The notes under the pieces: model-generated
Told to the model about the DNA's origin: nothing
The model's input: only the letters and a program-made list of their open reading frames with translations
The model's database searches: none
DNA from: Clostridia bacterium
GTDB taxonomy: Bacteria > Bacillota > Clostridia > Oscillospirales > Acutalibacteraceae
Length of the DNA stretch: 47,712 bases
Assembly: GCA_017399535.1 (NCBI GenBank)
Contig: JAFQBX010000012.1
Location: forward strand, 1-47,712
Direction: 5' to 3'
Position numbers and translations under genes: made by a program
Shown here: in pieces, positions 1-9,600 of the stretch
Layout: every line of letters begins with the position of its first letter
How positions within the stretch are numbered: the first letter of the stretch is position 1

Positions 1-28
1 CCGAATAAACCCGAAAGGAAGTAAAAAA

Positions 29-1156
29 ATGCTTACTGCCGCAGTAAACACAGTTGCCGAAAATCAGGATTGGATTAAAATTTTCGGCTTAAAGTTAAAT
101 CTCGACCGAGTTGCCTTTACCATTCCGATTGGCGACGGCTACGATGTCTATTGGTACGCCGTTATTATAGCGTTTGGTCTGCTTCTCGCCATGCTCTACG
201 GCTTCAAAAGGGCGCCTAAATTCGGCATCGACACCGACAAAATGATTGACGTCGTGCTGGTTTCCTTCATTTGCGCCTTTGTCGGAGCAAGGGCATACTA
301 CCTTATCTTTGATGCAAAGCCGCTTTCTTCGTTTAGCGAAATTTTTGCCGTGCGAAACGGCGGACTTGCGATATACGGAGGGGTAATCGGCGCCTTTGTT
401 TCGGGCTATATTATGTGCCGAGTGAAGAAGATAAAGGTGCTTGCCATGTACGACCTTGCGGCACTCGGCTTTTTAATCGGTCAGGGAATCGGTCGCTGGG
501 GCAATTTCTTTAACCAGGAGGCATACGGTACCCATACCGACAGCATTTTCGGCATGACGGGCAATATTATTGAAATGAACTACGCCTACGGCTCGTCTGT
601 CGGAGCCGAACCGCCCGTTCATCCCTGCTTCCTTTACGAATCTTTCTTCTGCCTTTTAGGTTTCGCGCTTCTCCATTTTGTTAGCAAAAAGCGCAAATTC
701 GACGGTCAAATCATTTCGTTGTATATGATTTGGTACGGTGTGGTCCGTTTCTTTATCGAGGGACTGCGCACCGACAGTCTGCCGCTTGGCGCGTTACGCG
801 TTTCGCAGGTTGTGTCCTTTGTTCTGGTGGTCGCAGGAATCGCGCTCTACATTTTCTTGCAGTCGCGTGGTAAAAAGGCGGTGGTCGAGCAGGGCGAATA
901 TGACCAGCTTTTCTCCGATTTCGGCGACGAAAACGGCGAAGAATCCGCCGACCTTGCCGACGCCGACGAGGTTGCCGATGCTGAGTCGATTGCCGATTTA
1001 GCCGCGCTCGACGGCGCAGAAGCTCCGACCGAGCCGGTTGCCGACACTACCGATGCCGCCGAAACCGACACCAACGAAATCGAAATCGACACCAACGATG
1101 CCGAGCTCAACAACCAGCCGACCGACGAAAATGCCACCGAAGGCACCGACGAATAA
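29..1156 (+). CDS. lgt: Prolipoprotein diacylglyceryl transferase (Lgt) with acidic C-terminal tail
   Basis: Lgt transfers the diacylglyceryl group of phosphatidylglycerol to the lipobox cysteine of preprolipoproteins, the first step of lipoprotein maturation in the cytoplasmic membrane. The family signature GRWGNFFNQE is at residues 155-164. HPCFLYE (198-204) and the R240/E244/R247 cluster also match, and hydrophobic helices run from about 40 to 275. The GG-x3-HG histidine of E. coli Lgt is Tyr116 here, as often seen in clostridia. Residues from about 285 to 375 form an Asp/Glu/Ala/Thr-rich tail beyond the normal family length, probably disordered and cytoplasmic. The ATG is preceded by GGAAG at 7 nt. 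It is the first gene of a five-gene forward operon; its promoter lies outside the window. Confidence 0.96.
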   Translation: MLTAAVNTVAENQDWIKIFGLKLNLDRVAFTIPIGDGYDVYWYAVIIAFGLLLAMLYGFKRAPKFGIDTDKMIDVVLVSFICAFVGARAYYLIFDAKPLSSFSEIFAVRNGGLAIYGGVIGAFVSGYIMCRVKKIKVLAMYDLAALGFLIGQGIGRWGNFFNQEAYGTHTDSIFGMTGNIIEMNYAYGSSVGAEPPVHPCFLYESFFCLLGFALLHFVSKKRKFDGQIISLYMIWYGVVRFFIEGLRTDSLPLGALRVSQVVSFVLVVAGIALYIFLQSRGKKAVVEQGEYDQLFSDFGDENGEESADLADADEVADAESIADLAALDGAEAPTEPVADTTDAAETDTNEIEIDTNDAELNNQPTDENATEGTDE

Positions 1157-1181
1157 TTTAATCGAAACGAGGATATAAAAA

Positions 1182-2033
1182 ATGGCACTAATAATTGACG
1201 GAAAGGCGGTATCGGCCGCAACCCGAGCCGAAATCAAGCAGGAGGTAGCCGCCCTTTCTGAAAAAGGGGTTGAGATTGGACTTGCCGTAATCATTGTCGG
1301 CGACGACCCTGCCTCACGAGTTTACGTGAATAATAAGAAAAAGGCGTGTGCAGAGCTTGGAATCAGGTCGGAGGAATACGCACTTTCCGCCGAAACTACC
1401 AACGAGGAGCTGCTTTCTCTCATTCGCGAGCTCAACGGCCGCGCGGATATAAACGGCATTTTGTGTCAGCTTCCGCTACCCCGTCACCTCGACGAAAAGG
1501 CGGTTATCAACACCATTTCACCCGAAAAGGACGTTGACGCCTTCCATCCCGTCAACGTGGGCGGAATTATGACGGGTGACTACACCTTTTTACCCTGCAC
1601 ACCTGCCGGCGTTATGCAGATGCTTAAACATTACGACATTTCCTGCGAGGGAAAGAAATGCGTTGTAATCGGTCGCTCGAACATTGTCGGAAAGCCGATG
1701 GCAATGCTTGCCCTCCACGATAACGCCACCGTGACGATTTGTCACAGCCGTACTGTTGGGCTAAAAGAGGTTTGCAAGGAGGCGGACATTCTCATTGCCG
1801 CCGTTGGTCGACCGAAGTTTGTCACCGCCGATATGGTAAAGCCGGGCGCTGTGGTAATCGATGTCGGAATGGACAGGGACGAAAACGGCAAACTCTGTGG
1901 CGACGTTGACTTTGACAATGTTGTCGATGTCGCATCGGCAATTTCACCCGTACCGGGCGGAGTTGGACCCATGACAATCACCATGCTGATGAAAAATACA
2001 CTCACTGCCGCAAAGCAGCAGAACGGCATTTAA
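1182..2033 (+). CDS. folD: Bifunctional methylene-THF dehydrogenase / methenyl-THF cyclohydrolase
   Basis: FolD interconverts 5,10-methylene-, 5,10-methenyl- and 10-formyl-tetrahydrofolate in the cytoplasm, supplying one-carbon units for purines and formyl-Met. At 283 residues it has normal family length. Signatures seen in order: VGDDPAS-x-VYV followed by the Y48-x3-K52 catalytic pair, QLPLP at 96-100, PEKDVDAFHPVN at 114-125, the nucleotide-binding GRSNIVGKP from 164, and PVPGGVGPMT near the C terminus. It starts 25 bases after lgt in the same direction with GAGG upstream of the ATG, so it is co-transcribed with lgt. Confidence 0.97.
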   Translation: MALIIDGKAVSAATRAEIKQEVAALSEKGVEIGLAVIIVGDDPASRVYVNNKKKACAELGIRSEEYALSAETTNEELLSLIRELNGRADINGILCQLPLPRHLDEKAVINTISPEKDVDAFHPVNVGGIMTGDYTFLPCTPAGVMQMLKHYDISCEGKKCVVIGRSNIVGKPMAMLALHDNATVTICHSRTVGLKEVCKEADILIAAVGRPKFVTADMVKPGAVVIDVGMDRDENGKLCGDVDFDNVVDVASAISPVPGGVGPMTITMLMKNTLTAAKQQNGI

Positions 2034-2069
2034 TAATTCTCACATTACACAAAAAAAGGAGGGTTCGGA

Positions 2070-2876
2070 TTGATAAGGCGACTTTTGTGCTTTTTGGTAG
2101 CGGTGCTGACAATGATTAGTGTTTTTTCGCTCACCGCCGCGGCAAAAAGTGTGTCAAACAGCGATTGGGACGTCGAAATCGACTTTCCCGACGAATACAT
2201 AGTCCTCACCACCGCAACCCTCTCGAAAAATACCGAGTTTATCGAATCCATCGGTCATTCAAAGGAGAGTCTGCGAAAGGCGATGAACAGCGGCAACATC
2301 ATTTTTTACGCCGCGAATGAAAAGAATACCAAGCAGTTTCACGTCAAATGCTGGACAACCGACTTTTCCGAGCGAATCGGAAATCTGCATTCCCTTTCGG
2401 GAGAATCGCGTGAGGCAACCCTCGACTCGATAAAAAAGATTCTCGTTTCCGACGGACACGAAATTCTCTTTTCAAACAGTTTCACACACGGCGAAAGCTT
2501 GTTTTTGAAGCTAGCCGTTTCGGTAAAGGGGGACAACCCCTTCTGCTATATCCAGTATATCACCGTGTTGGCAGGTAATTTTTATTCGCTCGTATATTAC
2601 AATGCACACAGCTACCTCACCGTAGCCGAGCAGAAGGAGGCCGACAGCATCCTTTCGGCGCTGAAAATAAGGGCAAAGGGTGAGGGCAGCGGCATTTCCG
2701 TCCAGGAAATTGTGTATTTCACTTTGGTCGGACTTGTGCTTATCGGTGCAGTTTTCATCATTTTTGTTATTTTGCGCAGCTTCCTTATCGACTATAAAAT
2801 CAGCAAAACCGAGCCCGAGATTATTCCCGACAGGATAAAAATAAAGCGAAATAAATTCGGAGGACGAAAAAAATGA
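2070..2876 (+). CDS. Secreted/membrane-anchored hypothetical protein, TTG start
   Basis: I do not recognise this 268-residue protein. Residues 1-25 are a signal peptide (two Arg, a hydrophobic run, then AAA). The next 190 residues or so are mixed polar sequence predicted outside the membrane. One transmembrane helix lies at about 215-240 (LVGLVLIGAVFIIFVIL), followed by a basic cytoplasmic tail ending RNKFGGRKK. The start is TTG, chosen because AAAGGAGGG lies 7 nt upstream and no ATG or GTG near it gives a better site. Its stop overlaps the next gene's ATG (ATGA), so the two are translationally coupled. It may be an envelope stress or lipoprotein-related factor given lgt upstream, but that is only a guess. 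Confidence 0.8.
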   Translation: MIRRLLCFLVAVLTMISVFSLTAAAKSVSNSDWDVEIDFPDEYIVLTTATLSKNTEFIESIGHSKESLRKAMNSGNIIFYAANEKNTKQFHVKCWTTDFSERIGNLHSLSGESREATLDSIKKILVSDGHEILFSNSFTHGESLFLKLAVSVKGDNPFCYIQYITVLAGNFYSLVYYNAHSYLTVAEQKEADSILSALKIRAKGEGSGISVQEIVYFTLVGLVLIGAVFIIFVILRSFLIDYKISKTEPEIIPDRIKIKRNKFGGRKK

Positions 2877-3106
2877 GCATTTCAAAGCTTTCTTTCATCG
2901 TAACAGCCGCGGCGGTAGTTTTAGCCGCAATCAACGTTATCATTCGCGCTACTACCCCCGACCAGTCGATGCTATGGCCGATGATTTTACTTGTCGTTAC
3001 TGCGGCCGCCTTTCTTTTCAGCTTGGTGGTCATCAGCGGAAAAAAGGGCGATAAAAAACCCGACACCGCCGAGGATAACGCCGTCGAAAAGACCGACAAT
3101 GAGTAA
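2873..3106 (+). CDS. Small two-helix membrane protein
   Basis: A 77-residue protein with two hydrophobic segments (about 7-25 and 33-53) and an acidic, Lys-rich cytoplasmic tail. It overlaps the preceding gene by 4 bases (ATGA) and the next gene by 8 bases, so it is firmly inside the operon and very probably real despite its size. No family is recognised. The coupling to a single-pass exported protein suggests a membrane partner for it (inference). Confidence 0.72.
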   Translation: MSISKLSFIVTAAAVVLAAINVIIRATTPDQSMLWPMILLVVTAAAFLFSLVVISGKKGDKKPDTAEDNAVEKTDNE

Positions 3107-3782
3107 TACCGTTTCGCATAAGATAATTGCGCGAATTTATACCGATCTGCCCGAAAAATTCGGCATCCCGAGGCAAAGTGGACTCGCCCTGTCACTCATG
3201 GGACGGATTGTTTTCGAGCCCGAGTACCGTAACGCCGAAGCACTGCGCGGTCTGGACGAATTTTCGCATTTATGGCTGATTTGGCAGTTTTCCGAAGCAG
3301 TGCGTGAGGATTGGTCGCCGACCGTCCGACCGCCACGACTCGGCGGAAACAAGCGAATGGGCGTTTTCGCCACCCGTTCACCCTTCCGCCCGAATGCAAT
3401 CGGACTTTCGTCGGTAAAGCTCGAAAAAATCGAAACCGACGGCGAAAACGGCAGGGTGATTTATGTTTCGGGGGTCGACCTGATGAGCGGCACTCCGATT
3501 TTTGACATAAAGCCGTATCTTGCTTATACCGACAGCCATCCGCAGGCGACCGGCGGCTTTACCGACTCGGTTGCCGACCGCACGCTAAGCGTGACCATTC
3601 CCGACGAGCTGATTGAGCGAATACCGTCGGATAGCCGCGACGCCCTTTTTGACATATTAAAGGAGGACCCGCGTCCGTCGTATCAGCACGACGAGGAGCG
3701 AATTTATCGCTTTGACTTTGCGGGACGGACGGTCGCCTTTATGGTAAAGGAGCGCACACTTACCGTCACCGATGTTGAGTGA
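3099..3782 (+). CDS. trmO: tRNA (N6-threonylcarbamoyladenosine-37 N6)-methyltransferase TrmO/TsaA-like
   Basis: TrmO/TsaA family (YaeB-like) SAM-dependent methyltransferase that methylates t6A37 of tRNA-Thr. N-terminal family features are visible: I-A-R-IYTDLPEKFGIPRQ, the LRGLDEFSHLWLIW block, RPPRLGGNKRMGVFATRSPFRPN and a GVDLMSGTPIFDIKPY strand. The C-terminal domain ends at residue 227. The frame is open further upstream, but ATG 3099 is chosen because the protein then begins directly with the conserved domain and the ATG sits in the tail of the preceding gene, the normal coupling in this operon. Last gene before a bidirectional terminator. Confidence 0.9.
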   Translation: MSNTVSHKIIARIYTDLPEKFGIPRQSGLALSLMGRIVFEPEYRNAEALRGLDEFSHLWLIWQFSEAVREDWSPTVRPPRLGGNKRMGVFATRSPFRPNAIGLSSVKLEKIETDGENGRVIYVSGVDLMSGTPIFDIKPYLAYTDSHPQATGGFTDSVADRTLSVTIPDELIERIPSDSRDALFDILKEDPRPSYQHDEERIYRFDFAGRTVAFMVKERTLTVTDVE

Positions 3783-3823
3783 TTTTTCACGCAATCGCAT
3801 ATAACTCGCAACCATCAATGAAA

Positions 3824-3866
3824 AAAACAAAAACGGACAGAGAAATTTCTCTGTCCGTTTTTTACA
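3824..3866. terminator. Bidirectional intrinsic terminator between trmO and GH31 gene
   Basis: A perfect inverted repeat AAACGGACAGAGAAA / TTTCTCTGTCCGTTT is flanked by A-rich sequence on the left and T-rich sequence on the right, so it can terminate both convergent transcripts. Confidence 0.93.
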
Positions 3867-3878
3867 TTCTCTTAAATA

Positions 3879-6380
3879 TTAGTCGCCGATGTCATGACCC
3901 TGATACTTGTCATTATTGAGGGTCATGAGCTCCTCGAGTGCGTGACCGAGGTGAGCGTCATCGGGAGTGTGACCTACCTGACCGTTAACCGGGTAGAAGA
4001 GCATGTCACCGCTCAAACGCTTTGTGCGGTCTAACATAACCTGCTTTCTGTAATGTCCACCCTCGACTGATGAAATGAAGTCAAAGATTCTTTCGGAGAG
4101 GTAATCGTTTTCGTGAATGAGCTTGTCGCCGCTGATAACGACTTTGATTTCCTCGTTTGCGGCGGCGTCGATGGTGATAGCGGTTGTGTATGTGCTCTTA
4201 TCGTATGAAGCGTGTACTTCAACCTCTTTTCCGCCGACGAACGCCTTTACTTTAACGTCCACCGCAAAGCCGCGGAGCGAAATTGTCCACTTGCGCTTTT
4301 CGGGCACGAGCGAAAGGTCGCCGACCGACGCCTTCTTTGTAAATGTGGCGGTTTCGCCCCAATCGAGTGTCATCTCGGTCGAAACGAATGCACCATTCTT
4401 ATATTCGCTTCCTTCACCTGCATCTTCATAGAGGGTAAAGGTGTTGTCAGCGCCGGGGAATACAACGATTTCCATATCGTCACAGCCGATTAAGCTGTCG
4501 TTCGACTTTTTATAATTTGCGAGGGGAACGATGGCTCCTGCTTTTGCAAATACGGGGTAATCGTTGATTGTGCGATAAACTTTGAGTCGTCTGTGATTCT
4601 CGCAAACGTAGCGGTTTCCGTTAAAGAAGTCGAACCAATCGCCCTTCGGGAACCAGGTGTCAGCGCCTGAGGTATGGTCATTGTTATCAAGCGGCTCGGT
4701 AATCGGCGAAACCATGAGTTCACTACCGAACATAAACTGATTCTTTACCTCGTAGGCGGCCGAATTCTTCGGATAATGATAATACATCGGCTGAACAAGC
4801 GGAACGAGGTCGGTGTGATTGCGATAGTTCATTGTGTAGATGTAGGGGAAGAGCTTATGTCTGAGATTGAGCCAGTATTTCATTGTGCTCTGATACGGCT
4901 CGGCAAACATCCAGGGCTCCTTGCGGATAAATTCGTCCTTTGAGCTGTGGAGGCGGTTAATCGGCGAAAAAACGCCAAGCTGCATCCAACGGGTTGTGAG
5001 GTCGCTGTTGTGGTAACCGCACATGTGACCGCCGATGTCGTGGCTCCACCAACCGTAGCCAACGTTAGAGGCGGTGGAGGTGAAATAGGGCTGGAATTCG
5101 AGCGAATCCCAAGTAATGTATGTATCTCCCGAGAAACCAACGGGGTAACGCTGGCTACCGGGACCGCTGTAACGCGAGAAGAACATCGGACGCTTTCCGC
5201 TACGGGAAATGTCGAGGATGTGGAGATGGTTGAGCAGCCAAAGCGGGTCAACGATTTCGCGCTTGTCTTCGGGACGGTCGGGCTCGATGTCTCGAACCCA
5301 CCAATAGTTTCTGCCCTGCTGCCAGTCCATCCACCAGAAGTCAACTCCGTCGTCCTCGTACTTGTGATGGAGGATGTCAAAGTATTTTTCCATAAACTTG
5401 GGCGAAAGAACGTCGAAGGGAATGATATTGGTCGATTTGGGGTCAACGCCCATTGCCTCCGCCATTTCTTCAAACATTTCTTCGTGGCATCTTACACCCT
5501 GAGCGGGATGCAGGTTGAGTGAAGTGCGGAGATTATTATCGTGCAGATATTTGAGGAAGGCGGCATAGTCGGGGAAAAGCTCCTTGTTCCAGGTGTAACC
5601 GGTCCAACCGTCCTGGAATCTGGGTAAATCCTTAAACTTTTCCTTATCCTCGGGTTTAAGCTTGTTGTAATGCCAGTCCATATCGATAACGGCAACCGAG
5701 AAGGGAATTTCCTCCTCCTTGAAGCGCTCGATGAGGGCTGTGTAGCTTTCCTGCGAATAGTCATAGTATCTGCTCCACCAGTTTCCGAGAGCGTATGCCG
5801 GAAGCATGGGAGGAACACCTGTCAAGCGATAAAGGTCGCGTACGGCTCCGAGATAGTCGAATCCGTAGCCAAAGAAGTACATATCGGTTGTGTTTTCGTT
5901 TCTGACCTCGATCCAGCCGTCTTCGCCGAGGAGGGCTCTGTTTGAGTCGTCGATGACCGAGAAGCCGTTGCGTGAGCAAACGCCGCGACCGAGCTTGATA
6001 GAGCCGTTGATGCCGTCGAGTGTCTTTGCCGTGCCGCCCAGATCTTCAAAATCGTCGCCGAAATTCCAGGTGCTTGCCGGCTCACAAATGAGCTTAATCG
6101 AAAGGGCGCCTTCAAAGCCGTTGGCTTCGGTGTTATATGTAAGGATGAGGTCCTTTGTTTCTACGGTTAAAATGCCGTTTTCTTGCTTTGTGGTGAATTC
6201 CGTTTCGGGAAAGTCGCGGTGAAAAGCCGACTGACTTGCCCTGTCCTCAAATCTACCCGACGGGTCGAATTCGAGACGGACGAGCTGCGATGTAAGGAAG
6301 GTAAAACGGTAATTATTTCCTTTTACAACGTTATTTTCCAGTGCTTTTGGTGAAACGGGCCAAAAAAATCTATTTTTCAT
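3879..6380 (-). CDS. GH31-family alpha-glycosidase (alpha-xylosidase/alpha-glucosidase type)
   Basis: Retaining alpha-glycosidase of family GH31, acting on non-reducing alpha-linked glucose or xylose. It lacks a signal peptide, so it is probably cytoplasmic and processes imported oligosaccharides. Numbered from ATG 6380 (833 residues), the (beta/alpha)8 barrel carries the nucleophile block FWWMDWQQG with D352 and the acid/base block GFSGDTYITWDS with D419, followed by HDIGGH. An N-terminal beta-sandwich precedes it and beta domains follow. The frame stays open to TTG 6452, but that TTG is itself the -35 box of a good promoter, so translation must start later. GTG 6392 (AAAGG 4 nt away) is an alternative start. 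The last 80 residues are polar and unusual for the family. Divergent from the large glycan-active protein, suggesting a shared substrate. Confidence 0.92.
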   Translation of the reverse strand: MKNRFFWPVSPKALENNVVKGNNYRFTFLTSQLVRLEFDPSGRFEDRASQSAFHRDFPETEFTTKQENGILTVETKDLILTYNTEANGFEGALSIKLICEPASTWNFGDDFEDLGGTAKTLDGINGSIKLGRGVCSRNGFSVIDDSNRALLGEDGWIEVRNENTTDMYFFGYGFDYLGAVRDLYRLTGVPPMLPAYALGNWWSRYYDYSQESYTALIERFKEEEIPFSVAVIDMDWHYNKLKPEDKEKFKDLPRFQDGWTGYTWNKELFPDYAAFLKYLHDNNLRTSLNLHPAQGVRCHEEMFEEMAEAMGVDPKSTNIIPFDVLSPKFMEKYFDILHHKYEDDGVDFWWMDWQQGRNYWWVRDIEPDRPEDKREIVDPLWLLNHLHILDISRSGKRPMFFSRYSGPGSQRYPVGFSGDTYITWDSLEFQPYFTSTASNVGYGWWSHDIGGHMCGYHNSDLTTRWMQLGVFSPINRLHSSKDEFIRKEPWMFAEPYQSTMKYWLNLRHKLFPYIYTMNYRNHTDLVPLVQPMYYHYPKNSAAYEVKNQFMFGSELMVSPITEPLDNNDHTSGADTWFPKGDWFDFFNGNRYVCENHRRLKVYRTINDYPVFAKAGAIVPLANYKKSNDSLIGCDDMEIVVFPGADNTFTLYEDAGEGSEYKNGAFVSTEMTLDWGETATFTKKASVGDLSLVPEKRKWTISLRGFAVDVKVKAFVGGKEVEVHASYDKSTYTTAITIDAAANEEIKVVISGDKLIHENDYLSERIFDFISSVEGGHYRKQVMLDRTKRLSGDMLFYPVNGQVGHTPDDAHLGHALEELMTLNNDKYQGHDIGD

Positions 6381-6423
6381 AAATTTTTTCACACAACCTT
6401 TCAGAACAAATAAATACAAGGTG

Positions 6424-6452
6424 AGTTTAACATGGTGATTTGACTTTGTCAA
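6424..6452 (-). promoter_or_regulatory. Sigma-A promoter of the GH31 gene
   Basis: On the minus strand: TTGACA (6452-6447), a 17-base spacer, TAAACT (6429-6424). The -35 is embedded in an inverted repeat TTGAC-AAA-GTCAA (6440-6452), a possible repressor site. Confidence 0.75.
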
Positions 6453-6558
6453 GGTAAATTTAAGAAAAATCGATACCTCTTAAAAAGCTGATTTTTTCAG
6501 TTGACAAAAAACTGTTATTTTGGGCTTTTTTAGTGCGTTTTTGTCCGATTTAGCGCTG

Positions 6559-6586
6559 TTGACTTTGCAATTTAAAACCATATAAT
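6559..6586 (+). promoter_or_regulatory. Sigma-A promoter of the 2635-residue protein
   Basis: TTGACT (6559-6564), 16-base spacer, consensus TATAAT (6581-6586). The predicted leader is about 90 nt, ending in GTTAGGAGGAAAACAGT before ATG 6681. A second TTGACA at 6501 has no convincing -10. Confidence 0.8.
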
Positions 6587-6680
6587 TAAGGTAGATAGTT
6601 GCCTTTTTGTATATTTATCAATGGTTTTCAGCAAAAAAACAAAGTTGCAAATTTTTGTCAACTGTTAGGAGGAAAACAGT

Positions 6681-9600
6681 ATGAAAAAAATCGTATCAAT
6701 TTTATGCGTGACGGCACTCATGCTCAGCATGATGATGTGCGGCATCACATCGCTTTCTGCCTTTGCTGCTACCACCATCGACGTCACGGACCTCGGCGTT
6801 GTCGCGAATGATATTTCGGCGGCATCGTCAAACGCAAGTAAGCTCAGCAGTAGCATGAGCTCTTGCAGCAACGGGACGACATATTACTTCCCGAACGGAA
6901 CATATTATATTGCTCCGTCATCATCGCTGTTCTCATCATCGGGAATGGTCCTGTCGGGAAAGAGTAATATCACCCTCGAAGGTGACAATGCGACTATTGT
7001 AAACACGACCTATAACAATACAAGCAAGTCGCAGCAGTCGGGTACATTTATGGTAAAAGCATCGAATTGTACCAACCTTACTATTAAGGGGCTCAATTTC
7101 GACTATCAGGATTACACCTCTGTCAGCGGTACAATCACTGCCACAGCAGGCGATTCTATTACCATTCAGCTGGACGATAAATTCCTTGACGGTTCGTATA
7201 AGAATGCACTTACCGGCGGCGAATTTATCCAGTGCTTAAATCAGCTCGACGATAACGGCACACCTGTTTGTGAGCATTTTACAACAAATACATCAACCGG
7301 CTTCACCGGTACCCTTTCGGGTAACAAGTACACCATCACTGGTAACGGTGGCGGAAGCTGGTACTACTTCTCGGTAGGAAAGACACTCGTCGTTCGTTTC
7401 TCTCTCGGAACGGGCGCAGTTCCTGCATTTCAGCTTACCAGCGTAAAGGGACTGACCGTTGAGGACGTAAACGTTTATTCAACTCCTGCTGACGTGTTCT
7501 ATTGCACCGGCTCAAACTCGGATTACTCCTTTACTCGACTCAACGTCGGCCCGAAGGCAGACGCTCCGACCTATTGGGGCTCAAACGTTGACGGTATCCA
7601 CCTTCTCGGCATTTCGGGCGAAATCACGATTGATAACTGCTCATTCAAGGGAATGGGTGACGATGCCCTCAACTCGCATTCACGCGCAGGATGGATTACA
7701 GGAGTTGGAACCAACTCGGTTACTGCAGTTGACGGTTGGGAATACAATGAAAATGACAGAAGCGTTTCGCTTGGCTCTACTTGGGGTAGCGCAGGTGACG
7801 TAGTTCGTTTCTATAAGGACGACTGGACCTTGCTCGGCACCGCTACCATTTCGTCATTCAGCGGCACTTCGTTAAAGGTTGATTCGCTTCCGAGCGGAGT
7901 TACCTCGGGCTGCTTTGTCCAGAATACAAAGTTTATGCCTAAAATTACCATCAAGGACACGGTAGTTGACGGAAGCCGTGCGCGTGCATTCCTCATTCGA
8001 AGCGAAAACGTTTCAATCACCGGCTGTACAATAAAGAATACTCGACTTGCAGCTATAATCATGGCAGCCGACATTTCGGAATGGTTCGAAATGGGCCCGT
8101 CCGCAAACGTAGTAATCGATAATAACGTATTCCAGAATTGCTGCGTGTCAAAGGTTAACTCAAACTATGGCGTAGTAGCAATCAAGGGCTGTGACGACGG
8201 TGGCGGAGACAACTATGCCGCCGGCGTACATAACGATATCACAATCACAAATAACGTATTCAACGGAAGCGGTGCATCCTCCATTTACGCTTCTGCAACC
8301 GACGGTCTCACAATCAAGGGTAACACCTTTGCAAACTATGGTCGTGACCCGCACGATTGGGCTGCTACCACCGGTTCATACGCCGTTGCGGTAGTAAACT
8401 GTAACAACGTAACAATGGACTATGACGACAGCTTGTATTCACGCAACGCAACCATCACCCAGGTCGAGCCCGAAAACGGCGGCGACAATGGTGAAGGCGG
8501 CGAAGGCGGAGAAGAAGGCGGAGAAGACACCGAAGAACCTTCTGCACTCGATAACGAAATCGCTTCAATCGTTGTCAACGAATATGATTCACTCGTTGGC
8601 TTCGATAACACAGGCGACGAAAGTCAGGCAGCTAATTGGAACATCTTAGCAAGCGCAGACGACCAGAAATTCGCAAACTGGGGTGGCTTAAACAACCGCG
8701 TTCAGACCAATATGAGTTCCGACATCAAGATCCAGAGTAAGAATGAGTTTAACCTCGTCGACGGTTTCAAGTTCCAGATGGCAACTTCATTCAACCCCGA
8801 CGCTACATTATTTAACAGCACCGGACATTACTTTATGTTCGGCGACTTAAAGCTTCTCATCGACTGTGGTCAGAACCTTGCCGGTTCACGCAAAACGGGT
8901 GTTTATATTTATGACGGCGATACACTCGTTGCATCGGCCGACACAGGACTCGATGCAGGAGACGCTACCTTTAAGTCACACTATATAGCAAGAAACACCT
9001 ACTACTACATCACCTACACCGGCGGCAAAATGTCGGTACAGACAAAGAATTCTAACGGCACATACGACGTTGTATGGACACTTGCCGACGGCACCGAAAA
9101 CGTTTCTGCTGTTCCCGTAACAATTACCGCAGATGATAAGCTTATCGAAGTATTCAAGTTTGGCGGCTGGGCACAGAACCAGGCAGGAAACACCGTTCTC
9201 TGTGACCCTGCTCTTTCGGGAACCTTCCCGTACAGCACGGTTGCCGCATTTACCACATATCTTTCGGGACTCGATTCCGACTCTACCACCGAGCAGGTTG
9301 CCCGTGCACGTACCCTCTTTGATAAGGTTAAGTCGGTCGGCTCGATGGAACTCGTAGCCGCAGTTTCGCCTTATGAAAGCTACATCATCGCCTGTGAAGA
9401 CGGCGGTAGCGGAGAAGGTGGCGAAGGTGGAGAAGGTGGAGATGACGTAACCGATACCTTCGACAGCGGCAATATGCCGTCGAGCTTCTTTACTGCTGAC
9501 AAGTGGTCAACAGCCGAAAAGCGCCTTGTATTCAAGATGTCGGACGGCTCGGTTAAGTTTGACGATGCCGCATCGGCTTCTGTCGGCAACTTTATCAACA

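Noticed and set aside
4947-5522. Long plus-strand frame inside the GH31 gene
   Set aside because: Antisense to conserved GH31 catalytic blocks; explained by codon bias.
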